Shown here in pieces: positions 17,197-26,759 of a DNA stretch of 64,000 bases. Each line of letters starts with the position of its first letter. The first letter of the stretch is position 1. Where the stretch lies: NCBI GenBank assembly GCA_028291985.1, contig JAQGNE010000070.1:185105-249104 (forward strand), read 5' to 3'. The position numbers and the translations under genes are program-made. The DNA comes from Polaromonas sp. Lineage in GTDB: Bacteria > Pseudomonadota > Gammaproteobacteria > Burkholderiales > Burkholderiaceae_C. Below the pieces are notes generated by a model. The model did not search any database. It saw only the letters and a list, made by a program, of their open reading frames with translations, and was not told the origin of the DNA.

Positions 17197-17460
17197 ATGG
17201 TTTCTACTTGTCCAGCGTGGATGGGGTCTTTGAAATACTAAGCGGCAGATTGAAGCCGTGCACATAGAGCAATCACCTAGCGGGACAGCACCATTCGTGA
17301 TTTTTTTGTCAACTCGACCAGGCCGAAAACCGTGGCACACCCACAGAATGATGCGATGTAGCCGAACCCATGCCAGCGACAGACAAAAGCGGAAGCACGT
17401 GCTTTGGCGTTAGAGTTAGCAACTTTCCGGAATTGACTTCACACCACAGCAGGACACCCG

Positions 17461-17763
17461 ATGATTCTCGAATTTGCCGACATTCGCATTCAGCCTGGCC
17501 AGCAGGCCGCTTTTGACGCAGCTATTCGTCAGGGCGTGGAAACCGTCATTTCAAAAGCCAAAGGGTTTGGTGGCTATACGGTGCACAAGGGCATTGAAAG
17601 CCCTGAGCGCTATGTGCTGCAGATCAGGTGGGAAACACTGGAGAACCACACCGTGGACTTCCGTGGCTCTGCCGCTTTTGCCGAGTGGCGGGCTATTGTG
17701 GGACCGTTTTTCGCAAGCCCTCCGGTGGTAGAGCATTTTTCGCTTGTGACCGGCTCGACCTGA
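17461..17763 (+). CDS. Antibiotic biosynthesis monooxygenase (ABM) domain protein
   Basis: A 100-residue single-domain protein starting MILEFADIRIQPGQQAAFDA, with AGGA upstream. The fold is the dimeric alpha-beta barrel ABM type, with the YVLQIRWETLENHTVDFRGS segment and ending FFASPPVVEHFSLV. Family members oxidise small phenolics or quinols or bind heme, so the role here cannot be told from sequence. It is convergent with the MarR regulator. It might assist aromatic catabolism, but it is not in the same operon. Confidence 0.88.
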   Translation: MILEFADIRIQPGQQAAFDAAIRQGVETVISKAKGFGGYTVHKGIESPERYVLQIRWETLENHTVDFRGSAAFAEWRAIVGPFFASPPVVEHFSLVTGST

Positions 17764-17831
17764 GTCTCTTTCCAAAAGCTCCCTCAAGCCGTTCGCCAGA
17801 CGTACTCGCCTGCCAACGGCGCAGCAACGGG

Positions 17832-18278
17832 CTATTTGCCGGTGACGGCCTCGTGACCCGACACCAGCTTGGTGAGAAGGCGGCCCAGTTCAGCACGCTC
17901 TTGTGCACCGAGCGGCGAAACAATCCGCGCCTGCGCCTTGCTGACAGCGCGCTTCATTTGCATCGCGATTTTTTCGCCCTCGGCTGTGGTCCACAAAAGC
18001 TTTCGGCGCTTGTCGGCAGGGTCGGCTTCGCGCCGCACCCACCCCTTAGCCTCCAACCGCCCGATGACCGAGCCAAAGGTGGCAGGGTCAAAGGCTACCT
18101 GGCTCGACAGCGTGACCTGATCTTCTCCGGGGTCGTCCATCAGCGCATTGAGGATGGCGAACTGAACCGGCGTGACATCGAACTGGCTGGTCTCCTCCAT
18201 GAAGATGGCAACCGCCAACTGCTGTGCCCGTCGGATCAAATGACCGGGCGCCTCACTGAAGTTGAAACTTTTTGCCAT
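17832..18278 (-). CDS. MarR family transcriptional regulator, probable gentisate operon repressor
   Basis: A 148-residue winged-helix regulator starting MAKSFNFSEAPGHLIRRAQQ. The DNA-binding part is VTPVQFAILNALMDD through LSSQVAFDPATFGSVIGRLE, and the wing is WVRREADPADKRRKLLWTT. It is divergent from the 3-hydroxybenzoate 6-hydroxylase gene with a 144-bp gap that contains inverted repeats. A MarR-type regulator of gentisate genes (GenR) is known in Comamonas testosteroni, so the same job is a fair inference. The inducer, possibly gentisate, 3-hydroxybenzoate or a CoA thioester, is not shown. Confidence 0.88.
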   Translation of the reverse strand: MAKSFNFSEAPGHLIRRAQQLAVAIFMEETSQFDVTPVQFAILNALMDDPGEDQVTLSSQVAFDPATFGSVIGRLEAKGWVRREADPADKRRKLLWTTAEGEKIAMQMKRAVSKAQARIVSPLGAQERAELGRLLTKLVSGHEAVTGK

Positions 18279-18299
18279 GCGCGCAGTTTATACGTTCAG

Positions 18300-18322
18300 G
18301 GTATGTACCAAGTATTCGAATA
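18300..18322. promoter_or_regulatory. Candidate MarR operator in the divergent promoter region
   Basis: Two inverted repeats lie side by side 22-44 bp above the MarR start: GGTATGTACC (GGTA/TACC arms, 18300-18309) and the perfect palindrome TATTCGAATA (18313-18322). MarR dimers bind palindromes of this size. No other palindromes of note occur in this gap. Confidence 0.5.
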
Positions 18323-18422
18323 ATATGTATGCTTATCATGCGATCACACCGCACGCTTGCGCCGCAGGTCCTCTCAATGGGCTAAGCCAGCAGGCGTGCC
18401 AACTGCAGGGATTGAACAACAA

Positions 18423-19616
18423 ATGGCAAAGAATCTTCCGGTCCTGATTGCCGGCGGTGGCATTGGCGGGCTCGCAGCTGCGCTGGTTCTGGCCCAGGAC
18501 GGCTACCCGGTGACGGTGCTTGAGCAGGCTTCGGCCTTTGGGGAGATCGGCGCCGGCATCCAACTCGGCCCCAACATCTTTCGCATGTTCGACTACCTCG
18601 GCCTGACGGAGGTCATCAACCGGGTGGCGTTTTTCCCCGATGGGCTGGCCTTGAACGACGTGCGCACCGGTGAAAAGGTCGTGCGTGTGCCGCTGGGCGA
18701 TGTCGCACGCGCGACCTACGGTTTTCCCTACGGCGTCATCTACCGTGCCGACCTGCACCAGGCTTTTCTTGATGCCTGCCGGAAGCAGCCGCATGTCACC
18801 TTGCGGACCGACGCCCGCGTCGAGTCGTTTCAGCAATGTGCTGACAGCGTGACAGTGGCGCTGGCAGGCGGCGATACGCTGGAGGGCCGCGCGCTGATCG
18901 GCGCCGACGGCATGTGGAGCGGTATCAGGGAAGCGGTTGTCAATGACGGCAAGCCACGGGTGTCTGGTCATATCGCGTACCGGGCGGTACTCAAGCGCGA
19001 TGACGTCCCGACGCACCTGTGGAGCAACGATGTGGTGCTGTGGGGCGGCGAGAAGACGCACCTGGTGCATTACCCGTTGCGCCGCGGCGAACTCTTCAAC
19101 TTGGTTGCCGTGTTTCACAGCAACAAGTACGACGAGGGCTGGAACAGCTTTGGCGACACCGCCGAGCTGACCGAGCGCTTCGCTGGCGCCTGCCCGCCGG
19201 TCAAGGAACTGCTCTCAAAGATCGAGACCTGGAAAATGTGGGTACTGTGCGACCGGGAACCGGTGCAGAACTGGACGGACCGACGAGTGACGCTGGTCGG
19301 CGATGCGGCGCATCCCATGCTGCAGTATCTGGCGCAGGGCGCCGGCCAGGCAATCGAGGACGCGGTGGTGCTGCGGGAAGCGCTGCGCTTTTGCCGCGGT
19401 GACATGGCAAAAGCGTTTCAAAAGTACCAGAAGGCGCGTTACCTGCGTACCGGCCGGGTGCAGCTGACCGCCCGCTTTTACGGCGATATCTACCACGCCT
19501 CGGGCGTACAGCGCGAGTTGCGCAACCAGATGTTCCAGAGTGGCACAGAGAGCGCCGGCTTTGCAGGGCTCAAGTGGATGTACGACGGAATAGAACCCTC
19601 AAAGCTGTTTCAATAG
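18423..19616 (+). CDS. 3-Hydroxybenzoate 6-hydroxylase (FAD monooxygenase)
   Basis: A 397-residue group A flavoprotein monooxygenase from ATG 18423. It shows the FAD dinucleotide fold VLIAGGGIGGLAAALVLAQD at the N-terminus, the DG segment ALIGADGMWSGIREAV, and the ribose-binding VTLVGDAAHPMLQYLAQGAG. Length and sequence fit 3-hydroxybenzoate 6-hydroxylases (XlnD/MhbM/NagX type), which give gentisate with NADH and O2. Salicylate 5-hydroxylation uses a different multicomponent enzyme. The next genes encode gentisate ring cleavage, which supports the call. The upstream ribosome site is weak, so this start is the one best aligned with the family rather than the one with the best Shine-Dalgarno. 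Confidence 0.88.
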   Translation: MAKNLPVLIAGGGIGGLAAALVLAQDGYPVTVLEQASAFGEIGAGIQLGPNIFRMFDYLGLTEVINRVAFFPDGLALNDVRTGEKVVRVPLGDVARATYGFPYGVIYRADLHQAFLDACRKQPHVTLRTDARVESFQQCADSVTVALAGGDTLEGRALIGADGMWSGIREAVVNDGKPRVSGHIAYRAVLKRDDVPTHLWSNDVVLWGGEKTHLVHYPLRRGELFNLVAVFHSNKYDEGWNSFGDTAELTERFAGACPPVKELLSKIETWKMWVLCDREPVQNWTDRRVTLVGDAAHPMLQYLAQGAGQAIEDAVVLREALRFCRGDMAKAFQKYQKARYLRTGRVQLTARFYGDIYHASGVQRELRNQMFQSGTESAGFAGLKWMYDGIEPSKLFQ

Positions 19617-19622
19617 CCATCC

Positions 19623-20681
19623 ATGAACTTGAGCGCCCTTCCTTCTGAAAGCCCGGCACGGGAAACTGCTATGGCCTCAAGCGCCTCGCGCAGCAGCGTG
19701 CTGTTTAATGCTATTATTTTAATAGCTATATGTGTTTGTAGCACCTGGGCTACCGCTCAAGACAGCTTAAAAAGTCGAGCAGCTGACACGCCCTGGCCAT
19801 CCCGCACGGTCCGGTTGCTGGTGGGCTTTCCGGCAGGATCGTCGCCCGATCTCACCGCCCGCGTGCTCGCAGAGCCGCTAGCCAAAGCGCTGGGGCAGGC
19901 CGTAGTGGTTGAAAACCGTCCCGGTGCAGCGGGCAATATCGCGGCCGATCAGGTAGCCAAGGCAACGGACGATCACACCCTGGGCATCGTCATCAATGGA
20001 AACCTCACCTCGGCCGGACAGCTCTATCCGCAGCTGCCTTACCAGCCCCAGAAAGATTTCACCCCCATCTCACTGCTGACAGTGGCGCCGCTGGTGCTGG
20101 TGGCCGCCACTGCCCAGCCGGGTGGCGAGAACTTCTTCAAGGCAGCGCGTGAAGGTGCGGCACGCTGGAACTACGGCTCGGTGGGCAATGGCTCGGTAGC
20201 CCATCTGGGCATGGAACTGATCAAGAGCAAGATGCCCGGCCTCAGCGCTGTGCACATACCTTTTGCAGGCAATCCGCAGGTTGTTACCGCCATCCTGGGC
20301 GGCGACATCCAGATGGCCCTGATGGCGCCTGGCGTGGCGATGCCACAGGTGCGCGCCGGGAAATTGCGCGCCATCGGACTTTCTGGCGGGCGCAGCGCGC
20401 TGGCGCCAGATGTGCCCCCGCTGGCCGATGCGGGCTTGAAAGACTTCAACCTGGAAGTCTGGAATGCGCTGGTCGGGCCAGCTGGTCTTTCAGCAGCCGC
20501 CGTGTCCCGCCTGTCCGCTGAGGTGCCGCGTATCGTGCGGGAGCCCGAGACGCGGCAAAAACTTTTCAACCAGGGATGGCAGGCGGTTGGCACATTGCCG
20601 GCCGGCCTTTACAGCCGGCTTAAGGATGAAACTGCCACGCTGGGCGACATCATCAAAACCCGCGGTATCCGCCTCGAATAA
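19623..20681 (+). CDS. Bug/TctC family periplasmic binding protein
   Basis: A 352-residue Bug-type solute-binding protein. Family motifs include [40 protein letters not shown] and [20 protein letters not shown]. The signal peptide is unusual: its hydrophobic core ([20 protein letters not shown]) is encoded by a copy of the genomic repeat at 19710-19773, and residues before it are polar and long (about 28). Bug proteins bind carboxylates, often aromatic acids, and many have no matching TctAB permease. None is present here, so this one may sense or pass ligand to other systems. It starts 7 bp after the hydroxylase gene. Confidence 0.9.
   Translation: MNLSALPSESPARETAMASSASRSSVLFNAIILIAICVCSTWATAQDSLKSRAADTPWPSRTVRLLVGFPAGSSPDLTARVLAEPLAKALGQAVVVENRPGAAGNIAADQVAKATDDHTLGIVINGNLTSAGQLYPQLPYQPQKDFTPISLLTVAPLVLVAATAQPGGENFFKAAREGAARWNYGSVGNGSVAHLGMELIKSKMPGLSAVHIPFAGNPQVVTAILGGDIQMALMAPGVAMPQVRAGKLRAIGLSGGRSALAPDVPPLADAGLKDFNLEVWNALVGPAGLSAAAVSRLSAEVPRIVREPETRQKLFNQGWQAVGTLPAGLYSRLKDETATLGDIIKTRGIRLE
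19710..19773 (+). repeat. Two-hairpin interspersed repeat, copy 4 (inside Bug gene signal peptide)
   Basis: GCTATTATTTTAATAGC (19710-19726) is followed by a GTAGC...GGCTAC hairpin and an A-rich end. It is in the same orientation as the gene and is translated without a stop. Confidence 0.85.
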
Positions 20682-20718
20682 GCCGGCAGGCTGGCCACCC
20701 AAGCAAGGCAAACACATC

Positions 20719-21804
20719 ATGGACAACACATCAGCTGGCAGTGACATTGCAGCGCTTGCCGACGAGCGCAGAGCCTTCAACGCGGCCATTTCGGCGCATG
20801 GCATGAGCCCGCTGTGGGAGGTGCTGCACGCGCTGGTGCCGCCATCCCCAGCCACGCCGTGTGTGCCGGCGCACTGGAGGTATGCCGACGTACTGCCTTT
20901 CCTGAAGCAGTCCGGGCAACTCATCACCGCTGAACAGGCCGTGCGCCGGGTTCTGATTCTGGAGAATCCGGCACTGCGCGGGCAGTCCTGCATCACCCAG
21001 TCGCTGTATGCCGGCCTGCAGGTCATCATGCCGGGCGAGGTCGCGCCCAGCCACCGGCATACCCAGAGCGCCCTGCGCTTCGTGGTGGAAGGTAACGGCG
21101 CCTACACTGCAGTCGCTGGCGAGCGCACGCTCATGAACCCCGGCGACTTCATCATCACACCCAGCTGGACCTGGCATGACCATGGCCACTACGGCAAAGC
21201 CGAGGTCGATTCGCAGGTGGTGTGGCTGGATGGTCTTGATATTCCAATGCTGCGCTTTTTTGATGCCGGGTTTGCGGAGAACGGCAGCGCACAGCAGCAG
21301 GAAGTCACCAAGCCCGAGGGCATCAATCTGAACCGTTATGGGGCCAACATGCTGCCTATGCGGCATGACCCACCCTTTGGCAAGACCTCGCCCATCTTCA
21401 GCTACCCCTACGACCGCACCCGCGAAGCGCTGTACGCGCTGGAAAGGCATGGCGACATCGACGCCTGGGACGGCGTCAAGCTGCGCTACACCAACCCGTC
21501 GACCGGCGGCTCACCCATGCCCACCATGGGCACATTCATGCAGCGCCTGCCGCCGGGCTTTGCGGGCAAGCCCTGGCGCCAGACGGATGGCGCGGTCTTC
21601 AGTGTGGTCGAAGGCTCTGGCAGCGTGAGCATCGAGCGCGCTGGCCAGAAGTGGACATTCAACTTCGGCCCACGTGACCATTTTGTGATCCCGTCGTGGC
21701 ACACTGCGCGACTGCAATCGCAGCCCGGTTGCGTGCTGTTCAGTTTTTCAGACCGTCCGGTGCATGAGGCACTGGGCATACACAAGGAAGAAAGGTTGTC
21801 ATGA
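20719..21804 (+). CDS. Gentisate 1,2-dioxygenase
   Basis: A 361-residue bicupin from ATG 20719 that opens gentisate with O2 to maleylpyruvate, using Fe(II). The first cupin has the metal ligands in [12 protein letters not shown] (H112, H114) and WTWHDHG (H153). The second cupin (about residues 270-350) has [17 protein letters not shown]. The length is usual. The C-terminus overlaps the fumarylpyruvate hydrolase start as ATGA. The chain is clearly related to NagI/GtdA-type enzymes by [20 protein letters not shown]. Confidence 0.93.
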   Translation: MDNTSAGSDIAALADERRAFNAAISAHGMSPLWEVLHALVPPSPATPCVPAHWRYADVLPFLKQSGQLITAEQAVRRVLILENPALRGQSCITQSLYAGLQVIMPGEVAPSHRHTQSALRFVVEGNGAYTAVAGERTLMNPGDFIITPSWTWHDHGHYGKAEVDSQVVWLDGLDIPMLRFFDAGFAENGSAQQQEVTKPEGINLNRYGANMLPMRHDPPFGKTSPIFSYPYDRTREALYALERHGDIDAWDGVKLRYTNPSTGGSPMPTMGTFMQRLPPGFAGKPWRQTDGAVFSVVEGSGSVSIERAGQKWTFNFGPRDHFVIPSWHTARLQSQPGCVLFSFSDRPVHEALGIHKEERLS

Positions 21805-22496
21805 ATTTTGTCGTCACCCCGCCTGCGGCGGTATCAGTTCCTGTCGTGGGCACAGCGGACCGGTTTCCGGTGCACCGCGTCTATTGCGTGGGCCGCAACT
21901 ATGAAGAGCACGCCAAGGAGATGGGCTTCACCGGGCGCGAGCCGCCCTTCTTCTTTTTGAAGCCTGCCGACGCTGTGGTTGCAATCAACGCCGGGGAGAC
22001 CGGATCAATTCCCTACCCCAGCCTGACCAAAAACCTGCACCATGAAGTCGAACTGGTGGTGGCCATCGGCACCGGCGGCAAGAACATCGCGGCAGCAGAC
22101 GCTGCCAAGCACATCTATGGTTATGCGGTCGGCCTGGACATGACACGACGCGACCTGCAGGGCGAGATGAAAAAGGCGGGCCGCCCCTGGTGTATTGGCA
22201 AGGCGTTCGATCAGTCAGCACCTATCGGTCCCATCACACCGGCAGCGCAAGCAGGCGACATCCACAACGCAGAGCTGTATGTGCAGGTCAATGGCAAAGA
22301 CCGCCAGCGCAGCAATGTGTCCAAACTGATCTGGAACATCGCCGAGACCATTGAGCACCTGTCAGCCGCGTGGGAGTTGCAGCCTGGCGATCTGATCTAC
22401 ACCGGCACGCCCGAAGGGGTGGCGGCGGTGGTGGCGGGTGACACGATGGTGTGCGAAGTGGCTGGCCTGGGCACGCTGACCGTCAGGGTGACCTGA
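21801..22496 (+). CDS. Fumarylpyruvate hydrolase (FAH family)
   Basis: A 231-residue fumarylacetoacetate hydrolase family protein. It has [18 protein letters not shown], the metal-site [15 protein letters not shown] (HHEVE ligands) and [19 protein letters not shown]. In the gentisate route it splits fumarylpyruvate into fumarate and pyruvate (NagK type). It overlaps the dioxygenase gene by 4 bp. The maleylpyruvate isomerase that should act just before it is not in this operon. Confidence 0.92.
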   Translation: MNFVVTPPAAVSVPVVGTADRFPVHRVYCVGRNYEEHAKEMGFTGREPPFFFLKPADAVVAINAGETGSIPYPSLTKNLHHEVELVVAIGTGGKNIAAADAAKHIYGYAVGLDMTRRDLQGEMKKAGRPWCIGKAFDQSAPIGPITPAAQAGDIHNAELYVQVNGKDRQRSNVSKLIWNIAETIEHLSAAWELQPGDLIYTGTPEGVAAVVAGDTMVCEVAGLGTLTVRVT

Positions 22497-22677
22497 GCCG
22501 GGCAGCCGGCTTTGTGACGGCAGGCAGGCTTGCCGTGGGATAAGGCTGCGCCGGGCTGGCGCGGTCAGCTGGCCGGGCCGCCAATCCAGGCTGGCTTTAC
22601 CGTATGCTCAGCGCACTTTAGATCGCCGATCCTCCGTGCCTTTCATCGGGGACGGCATGTTGCGGGAAATGACCTGA

Positions 22678-23166
22678 ATGAAGATGCTCGAAAACCTGGC
22701 CAAGCTGTGCGCCATCCTGGCGGGGATCCTGCTGACAACCATCACCCTGATGACCTGCGCCAGTCTGATTGGCCGCAACACGACGGGCGACTCCATCGTT
22801 GGCGCGTTTGAGCTCACCGGTGTGGCGGCAGGCGCTGCAATTGCATTGTTCATGCCGCTGTGCCAGCTGCGGCGCGGCAACATCATTGTTGACTTTTTCA
22901 CCGCTCGGGTGAGCGATGCCGTCAATGAAAAGCTGGACCGTTTCGGCACCCTGCTGCTGGTGCTGATCTTCAGTCTGCTGGCCTGGCGCACCACGCTTGG
23001 CGGGCTCAATGTCTTTTCAGCCAACTCCGAGACGCAGATCATGGGTTTCCCCGAATGGGTGGTGTACGCCGCCATGGTGCCTCCCTTCATCCTGACCGCA
23101 CTCATTGCACTGCACCAGACCATCTTCGGCTTTGCCTCGCCAGAGTCGGCCGAGGCTGCCATATGA
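22678..23166 (+). CDS. TRAP transporter small permease (DctQ type)
   Basis: A 162-residue membrane protein with four hydrophobic segments, starting MKMLENLAKLCAILAGILLT. The DctQ-typical GAFELTGVAAGAAIALFMPL and LRRGNIIVDFFTARVSDAVN are present. It overlaps the large permease gene as ATGA. With the next two genes it forms a complete TRAP system for sodium-driven uptake, here probably of hydroxybenzoate or gentisate, judged only by the operon. A 181-bp gap separates it from the catabolic genes. Confidence 0.92.
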   Translation: MKMLENLAKLCAILAGILLTTITLMTCASLIGRNTTGDSIVGAFELTGVAAGAAIALFMPLCQLRRGNIIVDFFTARVSDAVNEKLDRFGTLLLVLIFSLLAWRTTLGGLNVFSANSETQIMGFPEWVVYAAMVPPFILTALIALHQTIFGFASPESAEAAI

Positions 23167-24482
23167 GTTCACTTACCCTGACACTGCTGATTTTTGGCAG
23201 CATGCTGGCGCTGATGGCCCTGCGGGTGCCGATAGCCGTCAGCATGTTCGGCGCCGGGGCGCTGGGCTACATCATGCAGACCGGGTGGCCGCCTTTTGCC
23301 AGCTTCCTCAACAGCCAGGCCTTTGCACGGTTTGCGGGCTACGACCTGTCGGTGATTCCGCTCTTTATTTTGATGGGGCACTTCGCGACCAAAGGCGGCA
23401 TCAGCAAGTCACTGTTTGAATTTGCGGCCGGCGTCATGGGCCGCTTCAGGGGCGGGCTGGCGATGGCATCGTTGCTGGCCTGCGCGGCCTTTGGCGCGAT
23501 CAGCGGTTCGTCGGTAGCTACTGCGGCCACCATCACCGGCGTGGCCTTGCCTGAAATGCAGCGCCACGGTTATTCGGGCCGGCTGGCCACCGGAACGCTG
23601 GCCGCCGGCGGCACGCTGGGCATTCAGCTGCCACCTTCTATCGTGCTGGTGATCTATGCCATCCTGACCGAGCAGAACATCAGCAAGCTCTTCGCAGCCG
23701 CCATCATTCCCGGCATCATCGCGATGTGCGGCTACATGATTGCCGTCGCCATTTATGTGCGGGTAGTGCCTGGCCAGGCGCCAGTCGTCGGTCCGCAGCG
23801 GGACGGCATCACCCTGCGCTCTTTCATTGGCGTGATGCCTATCGTCATCATCTTTCTGCTGGTGTTTGGCGGCATTTACGGCGGCTTCTTCACGCCCACC
23901 GAGGGCGCTGCGGTGGGCGCGGCGTCCACCTTTCTTACCGCCTTGATCAAGGGCGAGATGACGTGGCGGAAATTCAAGGAGTGTTTTTATGGCACGGCGG
24001 TCAGCGCGGCCATGATCTTCCTGATTTTTCTGGGCGCTGATCTGATGAACGCCGCACTGGCGCTGACGCAGGTGCCGAACCAGCTGGCTGCACTGGTGGG
24101 CAGCTGGGGCCTGTCGCCACTGATTGTAGTGGTCGCGATTCTGCTGTTTTATGTGGTGCTGGGCGCAGTCATGGACGAGCTGTCGATGCTGCTGCTAACC
24201 ATTCCGATCTTTTTTCCCATGATCATCGGGCTGGACTTTGGCATGCCCAGGGAGTCAGTCGCCCTCTGGTTTGGCATCATGGTTTTGATGACGGTAGGCT
24301 TTGGCCTGATCGCTCCGCCGGTCGGGCTGAATGTCTACATCGTCAACGGCCTGGCCAAAGGCGTGCCGATGGGCGAGACTTATAAAGGTGTGATGCCTTT
24401 TCTGATCAGCGACGTCTTGCGTACCTTGCTGTTTCTTTTCTTTCCGATCATTCCGCTCTGGCTCGTCGGTTTTATCCGGTAG
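23163..24482 (+). CDS. TRAP transporter large permease (DctM type)
   Basis: A 439-residue protein with about twelve hydrophobic segments. Family motifs include FASFLNSQAFARFAGYDLSV, SVIPLFILMGHFATKGGISK, AAFGAISGSSVATAATITGV and GLIAPPVGLNVYIVNGLAKG. It is the transport channel of the TRAP system. The ATG at 23163 overlaps the stop of the small permease, and the longer in-frame start upstream falls inside that gene and is unlikely to be used. The binding protein gene follows 90 bp later. Confidence 0.94.
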   Translation: MSSLTLTLLIFGSMLALMALRVPIAVSMFGAGALGYIMQTGWPPFASFLNSQAFARFAGYDLSVIPLFILMGHFATKGGISKSLFEFAAGVMGRFRGGLAMASLLACAAFGAISGSSVATAATITGVALPEMQRHGYSGRLATGTLAAGGTLGIQLPPSIVLVIYAILTEQNISKLFAAAIIPGIIAMCGYMIAVAIYVRVVPGQAPVVGPQRDGITLRSFIGVMPIVIIFLLVFGGIYGGFFTPTEGAAVGAASTFLTALIKGEMTWRKFKECFYGTAVSAAMIFLIFLGADLMNAALALTQVPNQLAALVGSWGLSPLIVVVAILLFYVVLGAVMDELSMLLLTIPIFFPMIIGLDFGMPRESVALWFGIMVLMTVGFGLIAPPVGLNVYIVNGLAKGVPMGETYKGVMPFLISDVLRTLLFLFFPIIPLWLVGFIR

Positions 24483-24572
24483 CCGCCGGCAAGCTGCCTA
24501 CCTTTCAGGGGGTAAGCACCGAAACAACCAGCGCCTTTTTGCCTTACCTTTGCCACACAGGAGATTTTCACC

Positions 24573-25625
24573 ATGATTCAACGTCGAACGCTACTCAAGT
24601 CGGGCGCAGCTGCAGCCGTCGGAGCCCCGGTACTGAGCAGCCTTGCACAGCAAACGGTCACCCTCAAATTCCATACCTTCATGGCGCCGCAGTCCAATGT
24701 GTGGCTGGCCATGCACAAGCCCTGGATGGACAAGGTCGAAAAGGAATCGGGCGGTCGCATCAAGTTTGAAGGCTATCCCGCGATGCAACTGGGTGGAACA
24801 CCGGTGCAGCTCTATGACCAGGTCAAGGACGGCGTTGTCGATGTCATCTGGACCCTGCCGGGCAACACCGCCGGCCGGTTCCCAAGGGTCGAGGTTTTCG
24901 AGCTTCCGTTCATGATGACCAATGCCGAGGCCACATCCAAGGCGTTCTGGGAATATGTGCAAACCGTGGCGGCTGATGAGTTCAAGGACACGCGTCTGCT
25001 GGCACTTCAGGTGCACGGCCCGGGGGTCATTCACACGGCAGACAAACCGGTCAAATCGGTCGCCGACATGCGTGGGCTTAAGCTTCGCGGCCCGACACGC
25101 CAGGCCACCAAACTGCTGGCGGTGCTGGGAGCCACACCGGTCGGCATGCCGCTTCCTGGCATTCCGGATGCCTTGAGCAAGGGCACGATCAATGGCTGCG
25201 TCATTCCGTGGGAGGTCGTACCGGCAGTGAAGGTGAACGAGCTGACCAAATACCATGCCGAGTTCGACCCGGCCGGCGGAAGCCTGTACACCACAACTTT
25301 CGTCATGGCCATGAACAGGGCCAAGTACGACTCGCTGCCGCCCGACCTGAAGAAAGTGATCGACAACAACTCCGGTATGGCGACATCGGCATCGTTCGGA
25401 AAAATCCAGCAAGGCAATGACGTTCCGGGCCGCAAGAGCGCCAGCGACCGCGGCAACACCATCTACACCATCAGCGCAGCGGAGGCCCAGGAATTCCGCC
25501 GCAAGTCACGCGCAGTTGAAGTCGAATGGGTTGAGGACATGAACAAGAAGGGGTTCGACGGCAAGAAGCTGCTCGACACTGCCCGCAGCCTGATCGAGAA
25601 GCACACGAAAACCACCAAGGCCTGA
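24573..25625 (+). CDS. TRAP transporter substrate-binding protein (DctP type)
   Basis: A 350-residue periplasmic protein with an RR-type signal (MIQRRTLLKSGAAAAVGAPV), so it may be Tat-exported. AGGAG lies upstream. The mature part has DctP features: VTLKFHTFMAPQSNVWLAMH, VKSVADMRGLKLRGPTRQAT with the conserved Arg of the carboxylate site, and GTINGCVIPWEVVPAVKV. The conserved Arg fits an organic-acid ligand, likely the aromatic acid used by the upstream genes. It is the last gene of the operon. Confidence 0.93.
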   Translation: MIQRRTLLKSGAAAAVGAPVLSSLAQQTVTLKFHTFMAPQSNVWLAMHKPWMDKVEKESGGRIKFEGYPAMQLGGTPVQLYDQVKDGVVDVIWTLPGNTAGRFPRVEVFELPFMMTNAEATSKAFWEYVQTVAADEFKDTRLLALQVHGPGVIHTADKPVKSVADMRGLKLRGPTRQATKLLAVLGATPVGMPLPGIPDALSKGTINGCVIPWEVVPAVKVNELTKYHAEFDPAGGSLYTTTFVMAMNRAKYDSLPPDLKKVIDNNSGMATSASFGKIQQGNDVPGRKSASDRGNTIYTISAAEAQEFRRKSRAVEVEWVEDMNKKGFDGKKLLDTARSLIEKHTKTTKA

Positions 25626-25973
25626 CCACGGCACGGCGTGCAGTTGAAGCTTCATGCCGTACCTTGGGAAAATCTGCCGATCTGTCCCGAAAGCGATCAC
25701 AGCCGGCAGGTGTTGCCTTTTTTGAATATTTAAGTGTTTTGTGCTTCTAGCCCTTATTTTTCAAGGGATTGCAGCTATTGATAACATAGCAATCGATCTG
25801 CCGAACGGCACGCTGGCTGTCGCGACAGCATCTGCACGGTATTCATCAAGTGACGGTCTGATCATTTGGCAACCGCCTGGAGCCGGGCCAATGCACATGC
25901 GGTAGTTACATACCGTCTCGCGATTGGCTGACATCCGAAGTCGCTAGGTGCAGGCAAACGGTAAACTGTTTCG
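25626..25973. other. Intergenic region with repeat copy, no gene seen
   Basis: About 348 bp between the TRAP binding protein gene and the NUDIX gene. It holds a two-hairpin repeat copy (25731-25790) and otherwise nothing recognisable. I see no clear terminator for the operon other than hairpins of the repeat itself. Confidence 0.6.
25731..25790 (-). repeat. Two-hairpin interspersed repeat, copy 5
   Basis: Read on the minus strand: GCTATGTTATCAATAGC (25790 to 25774), then CCCTT...AAGGG pairing, then TAGAAGCAC and an A-rich end. It is one of the best matches to the consensus. Confidence 0.85.
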
Positions 25974-26528
25974 ATGCATCGCCCTCCCCTGAACCACTGC
26001 CGCGTCTGCGGCACTCCTGTCGTCTACCGCCTGCCGGATGACGGCGATACAAAGACGCGGGCAGTGTGTCCGGCCTGCGGTACGGTTCATTATGAAAATC
26101 CGTTGAACGTGGTCGGCACTGTTCCTGTCTGGGGTGCGACCGGTGAAGAGGTATTGCTGTGCAAGCGCAACATCGAACCGCGCCGCGGCAAGTGGACGCT
26201 GCCCGCCGGCTTTATGGAAATGGGTGAAACCACAGCGGAGGGCGCAGCCCGGGAAACTGTGGAAGAAGCCGGGGCACAGTTTGAGATGCAAGGGCTTTTT
26301 TCAGTGATGAACGTTGTGAGCGTTGGCCAGGTGCACCTGTTTTACCGTGCCCGGCTGCTGAGCACCGACTTCAACCCCGGCTACGAAACCATGGAAGCCA
26401 GGCTTTTCAAGGAAGTAGACATTCCCTGGGACGAGATCGCTTTCAAAACCGTGAAGGAAACTTTGCGCTGTTATTTTGCCGATAGCCGAGCAGGAAGTTT
26501 CAATATGCACACGCTTGACATCAACTGA
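25974..26528 (+). CDS. NUDIX hydrolase with N-terminal zinc ribbon
   Basis: A 184-residue protein. An N-terminal zinc ribbon has Cys pairs at C9/C12 and C32/C35. The Nudix box GFMEMGETTAEGAARETVEE (starting at residue 79) matches the Gx5Ex7REUxEExGU consensus. This arrangement is the ADP-ribose/NADH pyrophosphatase-like branch, acting on nucleoside diphosphate derivatives in the cytoplasm. The exact substrate cannot be read. It is a single gene. Confidence 0.9.
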   Translation: MHRPPLNHCRVCGTPVVYRLPDDGDTKTRAVCPACGTVHYENPLNVVGTVPVWGATGEEVLLCKRNIEPRRGKWTLPAGFMEMGETTAEGAARETVEEAGAQFEMQGLFSVMNVVSVGQVHLFYRARLLSTDFNPGYETMEARLFKEVDIPWDEIAFKTVKETLRCYFADSRAGSFNMHTLDIN

Positions 26529-26759
26529 CTGGTGTTCAAGTTGCCGCCGATGCGCTAACCTCTCACGACCAGACCCCGAAATAGAATTCAGCCTGGCAAT
26601 GGCCCCACGGATGAACGGCCTGCGGTTTATACAGTCCGCCACGCGGACATATGGGGACCAGCGGTCGTGTGAGGTCATTGCAACCACCATCCCGCTGGCT
26701 GCGAAGCCATCCAAAGAGCAAGGGGCGAAGCACGTTGCAGCATCGGGCAGCGCTGACGA

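Noticed and set aside
26529..26759. Possible gene remnant between the NUDIX and LysR genes
   Set aside because: The frames are short and uncharacteristic. I see nothing to support a gene or a repeat.
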